Below, piece by piece: positions 1 to 9,904 of a stretch of DNA of 64,000 nt (positions are counted from its first letter, which is position 1; each line of letters begins with the position of its first letter). The notes below the pieces were generated by a model. It saw nothing but the letters and a program-made list of their open reading frames with translations, had not been told where the DNA came from and ran no database searches. The stretch comes from Siphonodentalium dalli (taxonomy: Eukaryota > Mollusca > Scaphopoda > Gadilida > Siphonodentaliidae): NCBI GenBank assembly GCA_032622095.1, contig CP136062.1:231462578-231526577 (forward strand), in the 5' to 3' direction. The position numbers were made by a program, and so were the translations under genes.

Positions 1-1848
1 ATACGGCGATATGTATGAAGCTCCCGCCATGAACGGGTTAAATACATACGGCGATATGTATGAAGCTCCCACAATGAACGGGTTAAATACATACGGCGAT
101 ATGTATGAAGCTCCCGCCACGAACGGGTTAAATACATACGGCGATATGTATGAATCTCCCGCCATGAACGGATTAAATACATACGGCGATATGTATGAAG
201 CTCCCGCCATGAACGGGTTAAATACATACGGCGATATGTATGAAGCTCCCGCCATGAACGGGTTAAATACATACGGCGATATGTATGAAGCTCCCGCCAT
301 GAACGGGTTAAATACATACGGCGATATGTATGAAGCTCCCGCCATGAACGGGTTAAATACATACGGCGATATGTATGAAGCTCCCGCCATGAACGGGTTA
401 AATACATACGGCGATATGTATGAAGCTCCCGCCATGAACGGGTTAAATACATACGGCGATATGTATGAAGCTCCCGCCATGAACGGGTTAAATACATACG
501 GCGATATGTATGAAGCTCCCGCCATGAACGGGTTAAATACATACGGCGATATGTATGAAGCTCCCGCCATGAACGGGTTAAATACATACGGCGATATGTA
601 TGAAGCTCCCGCCATGAACGGGTTAAATACATACGGCGATATGTATGAAGCTCCCGCCATGGACGGGTTAAATACATACGGCGATATGTATGAAGCTCCC
701 GCCATGAACGGGTTAAATACATACGGCGATATGTATGAAGCTCCCGTCATGAACGGGTTAAATACATACGGCGATATGTATGAAGCTCCCGCCGTGAACG
801 GGTTAAATACATACGGCGATATGTATGAAGCTCCCGTCATGAACGGGTTAAATACATACGGCGATATGTATGAAGCTCCCGACATGAACGGGTTAAATAC
901 ATACGGCGATATGTATGAAGCTCCCGCCGTGAACGGGTTAAATACATACGGCGATATGTATGAAGCTCCCGCCATGAACGGGTTAAATACATACGGCGAT
1001 ATGTATGAAGCTCCCGCCATGAACGGGTTAAATACATACGGCGATATGTATGAAGCTCCCGCCATGAACGGGTTAAATACATACGGCGATATGTATGAAG
1101 CTCCCGCCGTGAACGGGTTAAATACATACGGCGATATGCATGAAGCTCCCGCCATGAACGGGTTAAATACATACGGCGATATGTATGAAGCTCCCGCCAT
1201 GAACGGGTTAAATACATACGGCGATATGTATGAAGCTCCCGCCATGAATGGGTTAAATACATACGGCGATATGTATGAAGCTCCCACCATGAACGGGTTA
1301 AATACATACGGCGATATGTATGAAGCTCCCGCCATGAACGGGTTAAATACATACGGCGATATGTATGAAGCTCCCGCCATGAACGGGTTAAATACATACG
1401 GCGATATGTATGAAGCTCCCGCCATGAACGGGTTAAATACATACGGCGATATGTATGAAGCTCCCGCCATGAACGGGTTAAATACATACGGCGATATGTA
1501 TGAAGCTCCCGCCATGAACGGGTTAAATACATACGGCGATATGTATGAAGCTCCCGCCATGAATGGGTTAAATACATACGGCGATATGTATGAAGCTCCC
1601 ACCATGAACGGGTTAAATACATACGGCGATATGTATGAAGCTCCCGCCATGAACGGGTTAAATACATACGGCGATATGTATGAAGCTCCCGCCATGAACG
1701 GGTTAAATACATACGGCGATATGTATGAAGCTCCCGCCATGAACGGGTTAAATACATACGGCGATATGTATGAAGCTCCCGCCATGAACGGGTTAAATAC
1801 ATACGGCGATATGTATGAAGCTCCCGCCATGAACGGGTTAAATACCTA
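1..1848. repeat. 45-bp tandem satellite, about 41 copies
   Basis: A 45-bp unit (core ATGTATGAAGCTCCCGCC) repeats head to tail from the first base, so the array continues to the left of the window. The unit length is a multiple of three and lacks stops, so one forward frame and one reverse frame stay open for most of the array. The differences between copies are mostly amino-acid changing in the forward frame (Ala to Thr, Val or Asp; Met to Val; Asn to Asp; Tyr to His; Ala to Ser), with only about three silent ones. That argues against purifying selection on a protein. The array stops at a foldback element, and a diverged unit fragment follows at 2380-2398. Confidence 0.95.
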
Positions 1849-2377
1849 CACTCTTAGAACAAATGTGTATAAATACTACACAAAATGTGTTACATTTGAT
1901 CTTAAACAAAATTGTGTAGAAATGACACATGACATATAATTATTAAATGTGTCTGTGGAATATCATCAATGTTGAATATGATTGAATATGTGAGTGTATC
2001 ATAGTTATTAGATGAAATGTGTTCCATTGGAGACACAAAACTCGTAAAGGCTACCACAGAACAAACAATTGGCAGCAGCTTTAAACTTTGTTTTACACTA
2101 TGTTTGTGTAAAAACTGAACAACACATACTTGTGTAGCTCAAAGTTTTAAAGCAGCTGCCAATTTTTTATTATGGCAGCTTTTACGAGGTTTATGTCTCA
2201 AATAGAACATATCTCATCTATTAAATATAATATACTCACATATTCACTCATATTCAATGTTGAGAAAATTCCACCGACACATTTATGTCATGTTGCATTT
2301 CTACACAATTTTGTTTAAGATCAAATGTAACACATATTGTGTAGTACATGTATTTATACACATTTGTTCTAAGAGTG
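1849..2377. mobile_element. Foldback MITE inserted at a TA in the satellite
   Basis: The two halves of this 529-bp segment are inverted copies over nearly their whole length; the ends read CACTCTTAGAAC and GTTCTAAGAGTG. It is bounded by TA at 1847-1848 and 2378-2379. The intact satellite unit reads ACA-TA-CGGCG at this point, so the insertion site can be reconstructed exactly. TA duplication with terminal inverted repeats is the pattern of Tc1/mariner-type elements. There is no transposase, so it is non-autonomous. Confidence 0.85.
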
Positions 2378-2410
2378 TACGGCGATATGTATTAAGCTTG
2401 TGTATATTAT

Positions 2411-2553
2411 ACACATATACATATATATATATATATATATATACCACCATATATTATGTGTTTGATGAAGGGTAATATGTGGCTCTGTTCGATTAGTATG
2501 TATATTAGTATGTATATTAGTATGTATATTAGTATGTATATTAGTATGTATAT
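2411..2553. repeat. AT microsatellite and 12-bp minisatellite
   Basis: A (TA)n run covers 2411-2443. A 12-bp unit AGTATGTATATT is then repeated about five times from 2493 to 2553. Simple sequence only. Confidence 0.9.
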
Positions 2554-2559
2554 TAATAT

Positions 2560-2998
2560 CGCGGAAATCCACCAAGTTTGTGTAAAATGTCGCCGGTATA
2601 TATAGCAGTGATCTTAACAAGTTATCAAGGGAGGTAAGCCATATTTATGGAGTTTGACGTTGTGATGATTTTGTGACATTTCAGTACCAAGGTGGGGAAT
2701 CATTGGTCTCGATGTTGGTGAGTACCACACATTCGAAATGTACAAACGCACAAACAAATAATACATGAGGTCCATACATTTATAGGAGAATCCTTCGACT
2801 GACAACAGTTTTCTTTGGTCAGAATGTTAGAGCAAACAACTGAGTTTGGACAAAATAAATTATAATGAGGTATCAGCTTGTTTGAAAAAAAAATTAGTAT
2901 AGCATATGCTCGTAGCTGCCAACCTACTATGTAATATATCATTATCCTATAGAGGATTTCCCTTTTCCACGTTTCTGATCGCATTTACTCATCAACTC
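2560..2998. other. Unique A/T-rich sequence
   Basis: Single-copy sequence between two arrays. Short frames on the minus strand show no recognisable motif or splice context. I see no gene here. Confidence 0.5.
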
Positions 2999-5876
2999 GA
3001 ACCACGACGTGATTCCCCAGTGTATCTATCGGACGCGAACCACGTGATTCCCCAGTGTATCTATCGGACGCGAACCACGTGATTCCCCAGTGTATCTATC
3101 GGACGTGAACCACGTGATTCCCCGGTGTATCTATCGGACGTGAACCACGTGATTCCCCGGTGTATCTATCGGACGTGAACCACGTGATTCCCCAGTGTAT
3201 CTATCGGACGTGAACCACGTGATTCCCCAGTGTATCTATCGGACGCGAACCACGTGATTCCCCAGTGTATCTATCGGACGTAAACCACGTGATTCCCCAG
3301 TGTATCTATCGGACGTGAACCACGTGATTCCCCAGTGTATCTATCGGACGGGAACCACGTGATTCCCCAGTGTATCTATCGGACGCGAACCACGTGATTC
3401 CCCAGTGTATATATCGGACGTGAACCATGTGATTCCCCAGTGTATCTATCGGACGCGAACCACGTGATTCCCCAGTGTATCTATCGGACGCGATCCACGT
3501 GATTCCCCAGTGTATCTATCGGACGTGAACCACGTGATTCCCCAGTGTATCTATCGGACGTGAACCACGTGATTCCCCAGTGTATCTATCGGACGTGAAC
3601 CACGTGATTCCCCAGTGTATCTATCGGACGCGATCCACGTGATTCCCCAGTGTATCTATCGGACGTGAACCATGTGATTCCCCAGTGTATCTATCGGACG
3701 TGAACCACGTGATTCCCCAGTGTATCTATCGGACGTGAACCACGTGATTCCCCAGTGTATCTATCGGACGTGAACCATGTGATTGCCCAGTGTATCTATC
3801 GGATGCGAACCACGTGATTCCCCAGTGTATCTATAGGACGTGAACCACGTGATTCCCCAGTGTATCTATCGGACGTGAACCACGTGATTCCCCAGTGTAT
3901 CTATCGGACGCGATCCACGTGATTCCCCAGTGTATCTATCGGACGTGAACCATGTGATTCCCCAGTGTATCTATCGGACGTGAACCACGTGATTCCCCAG
4001 TGTATCTATCGGACGTGAACCACGTGATTCCCCAGTGTATCTATCGGACGTGAACCATGTGATTCCCCAGTGTATCTATCGGACGTGAACCACGTGATTC
4101 CCCAGTGTATCTATCGGACGCGAACCACGTGATTCCCCGGTGTATCTATCGGACGTGAACCACGTGATTCCCCAGTGTATCTATCGGACGTGAACCATGT
4201 GATTCCCCAGTGTATCTATCGGATGCGAACCACGTGATTCCCCAGTGTATCTATCGGACGTGAACCACGTGATTCCCCAGTGTATCTATCGGACGCGAAC
4301 CACGTGATTCCCCAGTGTATCTATCGGACGTGAACCACGTGATTCCCCAGTGTATCTATCGGACGCGAACCACGTGATTCCCCAGTGTATCTATCGGACG
4401 CGAACCACGTGATTCCCCAGTGTATCTATCGGACGTGAACCACGTGATTCCCCAGTGTATCTATCGGACGTGAACCATGTGATTCCCCAGTGTATCTATC
4501 GGACGTGAACCACGTGATTCCCCAGTGTATCTATCGGACGCGAACCACGTGATTCCCCAGTGTATCTATCGGACGTGAACCACGTGATTCCCCAGTGTAT
4601 CTATCGGACGTGAACCACGTGATTCCCCAGTGTATCTATCGGACGTGAACCATGTGATTCCCCAGTGTATCTATCGGACGTGAACCACGTGATTCCCCAG
4701 TGTATCTATCGGACGCGAACCACGTGATTCCCCAGTGTATCTATCGGACGTGAACCACGTGATTCCCCAGTCTATCTATCGGACGCGAACCACGTGATTC
4801 CCCAGTGTATCTATCGGACGTGAACCACGTGATTCCCCAGTGTATCTATCGGACGTGAACCATGTGATTCCCCAGTGTATCTATCGGACGCGAACCACGT
4901 GATTCCCCAGTGTATCTATCGGACGTGAACCACGTGATTCCCCGGTGTATCTATCGGACGTGAACCACGTGATTCCCCAGTGTATCTATCGGACGTGAAC
5001 CATGTGATTCCCCAGTGTATCTATCGGACGCGAACCACGTGATTCCCCAGTGTATCTATCGGATGCGAACCACGTGATTCCCCAGTGTATCTATCGGACG
5101 TGAACCACGTGATTCCCCAGTGTATCTATCGGACGTGAACCACGTGATTCCCCAGTGTATCTATCGGACGTGAACCATGTGATTCCCCAGTGTATCTATC
5201 GGACGTGAACCACGTGATTCCCCAGTGTATCTATCGGACGTGAACCACGTGATTCCCCGGTGTATCTATCGGACGTGAACCATGTGATTCCCCAGTGTAT
5301 CTATCGGACGCGAACCACGTGATTCCCCAGTGTATCTATCGGACGTGAACCACGTGATTCCCCAGTGTATCTATCGGACGTGAACCATGTGATTCCCCAG
5401 TGTATCTATCGGACGTGAACCACGTGATTCCCCAGTGTATCTATCGGACGTGAACCACGTGATTCCCCAGTGTATCTATCGGACGTGAACCATGTGATTC
5501 CCCAGTGTATCTATCGGACGCGAACCACGTGATTCCCCAGTGTATCTATCGGACGTGAACCACGTGATTCCCCAGTGTATCTATCGGATGCGAACCACGT
5601 GATTCCCCAGTGTATCTATCGGACGTGAACCATGTGATTCCCCAGTGTATCTATCGGACGTGAACCACGTGATTCCCCAGTGTATCTATCGGACGCGAAC
5701 CACGTGATTCCCCAGTGTATCTATCGGACGTGAACCACGTGATTCCCCAGTGTATCTATCGGACGTGAACCACGTGATTCCCCAGTGTATCTATCGGACG
5801 TGAACCACGTGATTCCCCAGTGTATCTATCGGACGTGAACCACGTGATTCCCCATTGTATCTATCGGACGTGAACT
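2999..5876. repeat. 35-bp satellite with CACGTG in most units, about 82 copies
   Basis: The 35-bp unit contains CCACGTGATTCCCCAG followed by TGTATCTATCGGACG. Variation is concentrated at a few positions: CGAACC, TGAACC or CGATCC before the core, CACGTG against CATGTG, and CCCAG against CCCGG. Most units therefore carry the palindromic E-box/G-box hexamer CACGTG at a 35-bp spacing. Blocks of variant order recur (for example the CGATCC, TGAACCATG, TGAACC series at 3630-3780 and 3910-4070), which points to segmental amplification of multi-unit blocks. Confidence 0.95.
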
Positions 5877-5911
5877 GCAAGTCACATGATATTACTTGTT
5901 GCGCTGTATGT

Positions 5912-5999
5912 CAAAGTAGCTACGGTATCAGGTGTTAAGATCAGGCTACCGTATCAGGTGCTAAGACCAGGCTACCGTATCAGGTGCTAAGACCAGGCT
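5912..5999. repeat. 26-bp minisatellite, about 3 copies
   Basis: The unit CTACCGTATCAGGTGCTAAG plus GACCAGG is repeated three times just beyond the 35-bp satellite. Confidence 0.85.
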
Positions 6000-6211
6000 G
6001 TGGTTGATTTTGTGAGCTAATAAGATAATAACACAGGAGTCACGACGAGGTACTCAGAGGGGTTATGTGAGTCTGTGGGGAAGCCAATATAACTGTGATG
6101 ATATTTTCGACTATATAAGCGAATCCTTATGATTACTCGAATGTTTATGACTGGTGTCTCACCGAACCCATTTTGAGATCGTTCCCCTTTTATCTTCCGA
6201 CGTGAGTGGCT

Positions 6212-6700
6212 TTAAAGGTACTCAATCCGATAAAACTCATCTCAATTACTATTTCAATGGCTTCGGGGGTAAAAAATATTTGATTCGAGTCGAGGAAGTC
6301 ACCCATCAAAGCTCAGATTTGTTAGATATCGATTTTAGAAATCTATTATTTTTCATTATCGGGAATTCTTTCTGGCCCAGTACGTAGTCAAAATTGCGTG
6401 ATTATTTACCACTTGATTTTAGAGTTATCCATCCTTGTCTGTTTGAATAGAGTTTTGGTGTAATCATCTCGAGCAGGTTTCAAAATTGACGGCAATTATT
6501 AGTACTCATCTCGAGAAATTAACAAATTTCAAAAATCAATATCTAATAACTCTGAGCTTTGTTTGATGGGTTCCTCGACTCGAATCAATTTTTTTTTACC
6601 CCCAAAGCCAAAGAAATAGTAATATAGGACCCTCTGATCGGATTGTTGTTGTTGGAATCTGTTGAGATGGGGACCCTCTTTACGGATTGAGTACCTTTAA
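6212..6700. mobile_element. T2/Kolobok-like MITE, family A copy 1
   Basis: TTAA occurs at both ends, and the inverted termini are TTAAAGGTACTCAATCCG and its reverse complement. Long inverted arms share the segments GGCTTCGGGGGTAAA and GACTCGAATCAA. A near-identical copy lies at 22195-22661, with diverged relatives at 7299, 17095, 42626 and 43373. A TTAA target with TTAAAGG termini matches what is known of Kolobok/T2-type elements. There is no coding capacity; short frames across the arms are shadows of the repeat. Confidence 0.8.
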
Positions 6701-6792
6701 TCCCAAAAGAGATAACATACGAATACGAGATGTGGTGGTAGTTTCTTTTGGTTGACTTTAATAGGATAAAACCAGAGATCTCAGAGATGTAT

Positions 6793-7042
6793 TAACCCTT
6801 TCTATACTAAATCATCATTGATAAGTAGTTATCACACAGGAAATGTTCAGATAATAAGTTTAACTATTTCTATACTAAATCATCATTGATAAGTAGTTAT
6901 CCCATAGGGAAATGTTCAGATAATAAGTTTAACCCTTTCTATACAAAAGCATCATTGATGAGTAGTTATCCCATAGGAAACGTTCAGATAACAAGTTTAA
7001 CCCTATCTATACTAAAGCATCATTGATAAGTAGTTTAACCAT
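6793..7042. repeat. 68-bp tandem repeat, about 3.6 copies
   Basis: The unit runs from AACCCTTTCTATACTAAATC to the next AAC at 68-69 bp spacing (6794, 6862, 6931, 6999). The last unit is truncated. Confidence 0.85.
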
Positions 7043-7298
7043 TGACCTTAGGTTTGTTTGTTGAACTTATGATCTAAACATTTCCCTCAATGAATTGGAT
7101 TCCCTCTGCACTTATATTTATCTGCCGTCTGCTTGTATCATCATAACATCCCTCCAAATCAATAATAGACATATTCTGATGTATACCTTTTAACTGACTG
7201 GGAGAATCCATTTCGTATATAAAGGGTTAATTGGTAATATGTGATTCCTGAGTTATGATAGTTTTCAATTGTATCTTTCTTGACAAATTTTAAGTAGT

Positions 7299-7345
7299 TT
7301 AAGGGTACACAAACCGACTCGATGGTCCCCATATCATCAGATTCC

Positions 7346-7376
<31 letters not shown>

Positions 7377-7669
7377 TTTCTTGAAATGCCGCTTCAGTTA
7401 TCAAAATCGATAAAGTTGTCGAAAAATAATTCTAACCACTGTCAACTATATAGAAAAAAATAGCCCCAAAAGTGTTAAAATTATATAAACATTTTGTTCA
7501 ACGCAATTTGGTACCGAGAGTATGTCGTTCGGCATTCGTCGAATATTTACCAGGCCGCCAAATATTCCCGTTGGAGAAAAATAACAGATTTAAAGATCGA
7601 TATCTGATAACTCTGAGCTTTGCTGGGTGGGTTCCTTTTGGGGTGTTAAATCGGATTATGTATCTTTAA
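7299..7669. mobile_element. T2-like MITE, diverged, with AAC microsatellite
   Basis: TTAA at 7299-7302 and 7666-7669 bounds a segment sharing GACTCGATGGTCCCC, a (CAA)n run, GAGAGTATGTCG and GATATCTGATAACTCTGAGC with the copy at 42626-42999 and with parts of family A. The CAA run, about 32 nt here, sits where other copies have only two or three triplets, so it expanded inside this copy. Confidence 0.7.
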
Positions 7670-7728
7670 CCGGTTTACAACGTTTCCAACACGAATTGTC
7701 TTCATTTTGTGTACATTTCGTACACAAA

Positions 7729-7785
7729 TAAGGTTATATAATATTACATATAAGGTTATATAATATTACATATAAGGTTATATAA
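7729..7785. repeat. 22-bp minisatellite, 2.5 copies
   Basis: The unit TAAGGTTATATAATATTACA plus TA is repeated directly. Confidence 0.85.
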
Positions 7786-7799
7786 TGCTGACTCATACT

Positions 7800-8075
7800 G
7801 ACGCTGGTTTATACGGACCCTGGCTGGTACGGACCCTGATCGATACGGACACTGGCTGATACGAACCCTGGCTGATACGGACCCTGATCGATACGGGCCC
7901 TGATCGATACGGACCCTGGCTGATACGAACCTTGACTGATACTAACCCTGGCTGATACGGACCCTGTGTGATACGGACCCTGGCTGATACGGACCCTGGC
8001 TGATACGGACCCTGGCTGATACGGACCCTGGTTGAAACTGACTCTGGCTGATACGGACCCTGGGTGATACGGCTG
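7800..8075. repeat. 16-bp minisatellite, about 17 copies
   Basis: The unit GGCTGATACGGACCCT is repeated with substitutions. On the minus strand it gives an open frame with a 16-residue period because three units equal 48 nt. This is a by-product of the array. Confidence 0.9.
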
Positions 8076-8089
8076 ATTCATAACATCTT

Positions 8090-8458
8090 ATATCCCAATA
8101 TCCGATGTCCATATAAGACAGCTACCGCAACAAAAAAAACATGGTCCGGATCTACCAGGGTCCGTATATATGTCAATATCAGCCGCATAACAGCTTTAAT
8201 AGACGATAGACAATTAAATAATCTAATAAAAAAACTAATATAGAGTTAACTGGACTCACAAAATCATATGCAGACATGGGTTTGTTAGCGGGTCCGATCG
8301 GCAGGATAAGCTAATAAAATCTACATTTGACTCATTAAAGGCCCACTTAATGTTTGAATGCCCATATCATATTATATACAACCCAGTCTATAGTATAATG
8401 CCATATGGAAGAGGACGCTTGGTCGGGTTATACGGTGTGTGATTGCAGAGTCGTGCAG
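8090..8458. other. Unique sequence with a segment duplicated at 9550-9640
   Basis: No gene is seen. The stretch TTAAAGGCCCACTTAAT at about 8334, with the following 80 bp (ATTATATACAAC and TGGAAGAGGA), has a diverged counterpart at about 9553-9630. These may be two copies of another TTAAAGG-starting element. Confidence 0.4.
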
Positions 8459-8562
8459 CTATGTGCGCAGTTTAAATGTCGCGTCAAGTTGTGACCCTTG
8501 AGCAAGGTCACTCGAACTGTGTCTGCTTCGACACACATTGACGTGAAATAGGTACCTGTCGC
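8459..8562 (-). other. Possible terminal exon of the armadillo-like gene
   Basis: On the minus strand an acceptor-like CCATTTTACAG precedes 104 nt that read GDRYLFHVNVCRSR and onward to a TAG at 8459-8461. The preceding exon (8685-8931) ends one base into a codon, and this segment completes that codon as Gly in an open frame. The implied intron is only 122 bp, against 8-9 kb for the other introns, and the tail resembles no family I know. A one-in-three phase match is weak evidence. Confidence 0.25.
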
Positions 8563-8684
8563 CTGTAAAATGGTAGCACGCATTATACTCGGCATTACTC
8601 AACAACTGGGGCAATAATGTTAAAATCGCTAAAAGACTCACGCGATTAAGCGCTATGTAAAATCTATAAATTAATAGAACTAAC

Positions 8685-8931
8685 CTTGTTTATCGAACAG
8701 ATCCACCCTGCCACCTAGCTTATGTGGTAAACCGAGGTAGACCAGTATCCGAGCAGCGTGGTATTTGACATACTTGGCATATTTCGTACTGTGGTTGGTG
8801 TAATACCACTCGTCCGATGGAAGAAGAAGCTGCATTAGCATATCCGCGATATCAGCGTCTTTGAGCGCCTGGTGGTAGCACGGGTTTAATGCGATGCTAG
8901 CGAGGGATTGCAGCAACAAACACAGCAAATG
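8685..8931 (-). CDS. Exon 3 (recognised order) of an armadillo-like repeat protein
   Basis: This 247-bp exon has an acceptor TATTTTCTTCCAG in front and a donor AACAAG/GTTAGT behind on the minus strand. It starts in phase 0 and ends one base into a codon. The product begins HLLCLLLQSLASIALNPCYH, continues through DADIADMLMQLLLPSDEWYY, and ends GLPHKLGGRVDLFDKQ. The first half completes an armadillo-type repeat begun by the end of the 17674-18351 exon (GHIRTLVDALDPNHDP). The second half is helical and rich in Tyr and His (NHSTKYAKYVKYHAARILVY). I do not recognise the family. Three partial copies of its 5' half lie just upstream at 8932-9443. Confidence 0.7.
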
Positions 8932-9443
8932 CTGGAAGAAAATACCATTATCTATACTAATAAAACTCAATTTGTATGCATGGGTAATTTGACCTGGGAT
9001 CGTTATTAGTATATCGGCGATATCAGCGTCTTTAAGATCCTGATGGTAGCACGGATTTAATGCGATGCCAGCGAGGGGTTGCAGCAACAACCAAAGCAAA
9101 TGCTGGAAGAGAATACAAGTATATATACTAATAAACTCAATTTGTATGCATGGGTAATTTGACATGTGGAGCGTTATTAGCATATCCGCGATATCAGCGT
9201 CTTTGAGCGCCTGATGGTAGCACGGGTTTAATGCGATGCTAGCGAGGGATTGCAGCAACAAACACATAAAATGCTGGAAGAGAATACCATTATCTATACT
9301 AATAAAACTCAATTTGTATGCAGGGGTAATTTGACCTAGGAGCGTTATTAGCTTGTCGGCGATATCAGCGTCTTTGTGAGCCCCATGGTAGCACGGTTTA
9401 TTGCGATGCTAACGAGGGATTGTAGCAACAAACACAGCAAATG
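8932..9443 (-). repeat. Tandem 171-bp copies of the exon's acceptor and 5' half
   Basis: Three units follow the exon at acceptor positions 9102/9103, 9273/9274 and 9443/9444 (spacings 171, 171 and 170 bp). Each holds a copy of the polypyrimidine tract and CAG (CTAG in the last), then about 97 nt homologous to the exon (for example ALNPCYHQALKDADIAD), then intron-like sequence starting after CTAAT. The units at 9102 and 9273 are stop-free and in frame with the true exon, so an open frame of about 210 codons spans them on the minus strand. The outermost unit is one base short and out of frame. Confidence 0.8.
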
Positions 9444-9904
9444 CTAGAAGAGGATACCATTATATGTTCATATATGCAACGAATTTCGTCTTTCCCATCT
9501 GAACACATACTTCCAAAGTGCTTCGACTTATACAAAACTTAAAATAATTTTTAAAGGCCTACTTAATTTTCGAATCACCATGCAACATTATATACAGTAT
9601 ATTCCACATTATATATACCGTTTGAAAGAGGAAGCTCCAAAACATTGTATTGTCGACTGATCCGGTAAAATATATTTGGAGCGAATACATTGTAAACATG
9701 TTGTTTTTGTCGAGGTACCGAGGTGTGCTATGTGCTTAATTTTGATCCGAATTGTACTTTAAAGTATATTATTCTCAATGGAAGAGGAATAACTCTATCT
9801 CTTAGAGTGAATTGTAATGCAGCATGAGTTGACAACAGGGAAAGTCTTGGAATGAATCTTAGAATCTCTATCACTTGGTGGTCATCTGAAATAGTTACCA
9901 CAGC
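9444..9904. other. Intronic unique sequence
   Basis: A/T-rich, with the 9553-9630 segment resembling 8334-8410. No exon or RNA gene is seen. Confidence 0.4.

Noticed and set aside
11-1939. 642-residue repetitive open frame
   Set aside because: It is the 45-bp satellite read in frame. The opposite strand is open too, changes between copies are mostly replacement, and its stop comes from an inserted MITE.
2999-5876. Regular 35-bp repeat as a CRISPR array
   Set aside because: Units are contiguous with no spacers between them, and the setting is eukaryotic.
7809-8081. 90-residue frame with Gly/Pro/Gln repeats
   Set aside because: A 16-bp minisatellite gives a 16-residue period by arithmetic alone.
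8680-9312. A single 210-residue exon
   Set aside because: It is three tandem partial copies of one exon with copied intron ends. The splice borders show that the conserved exon is only 8685-8931.
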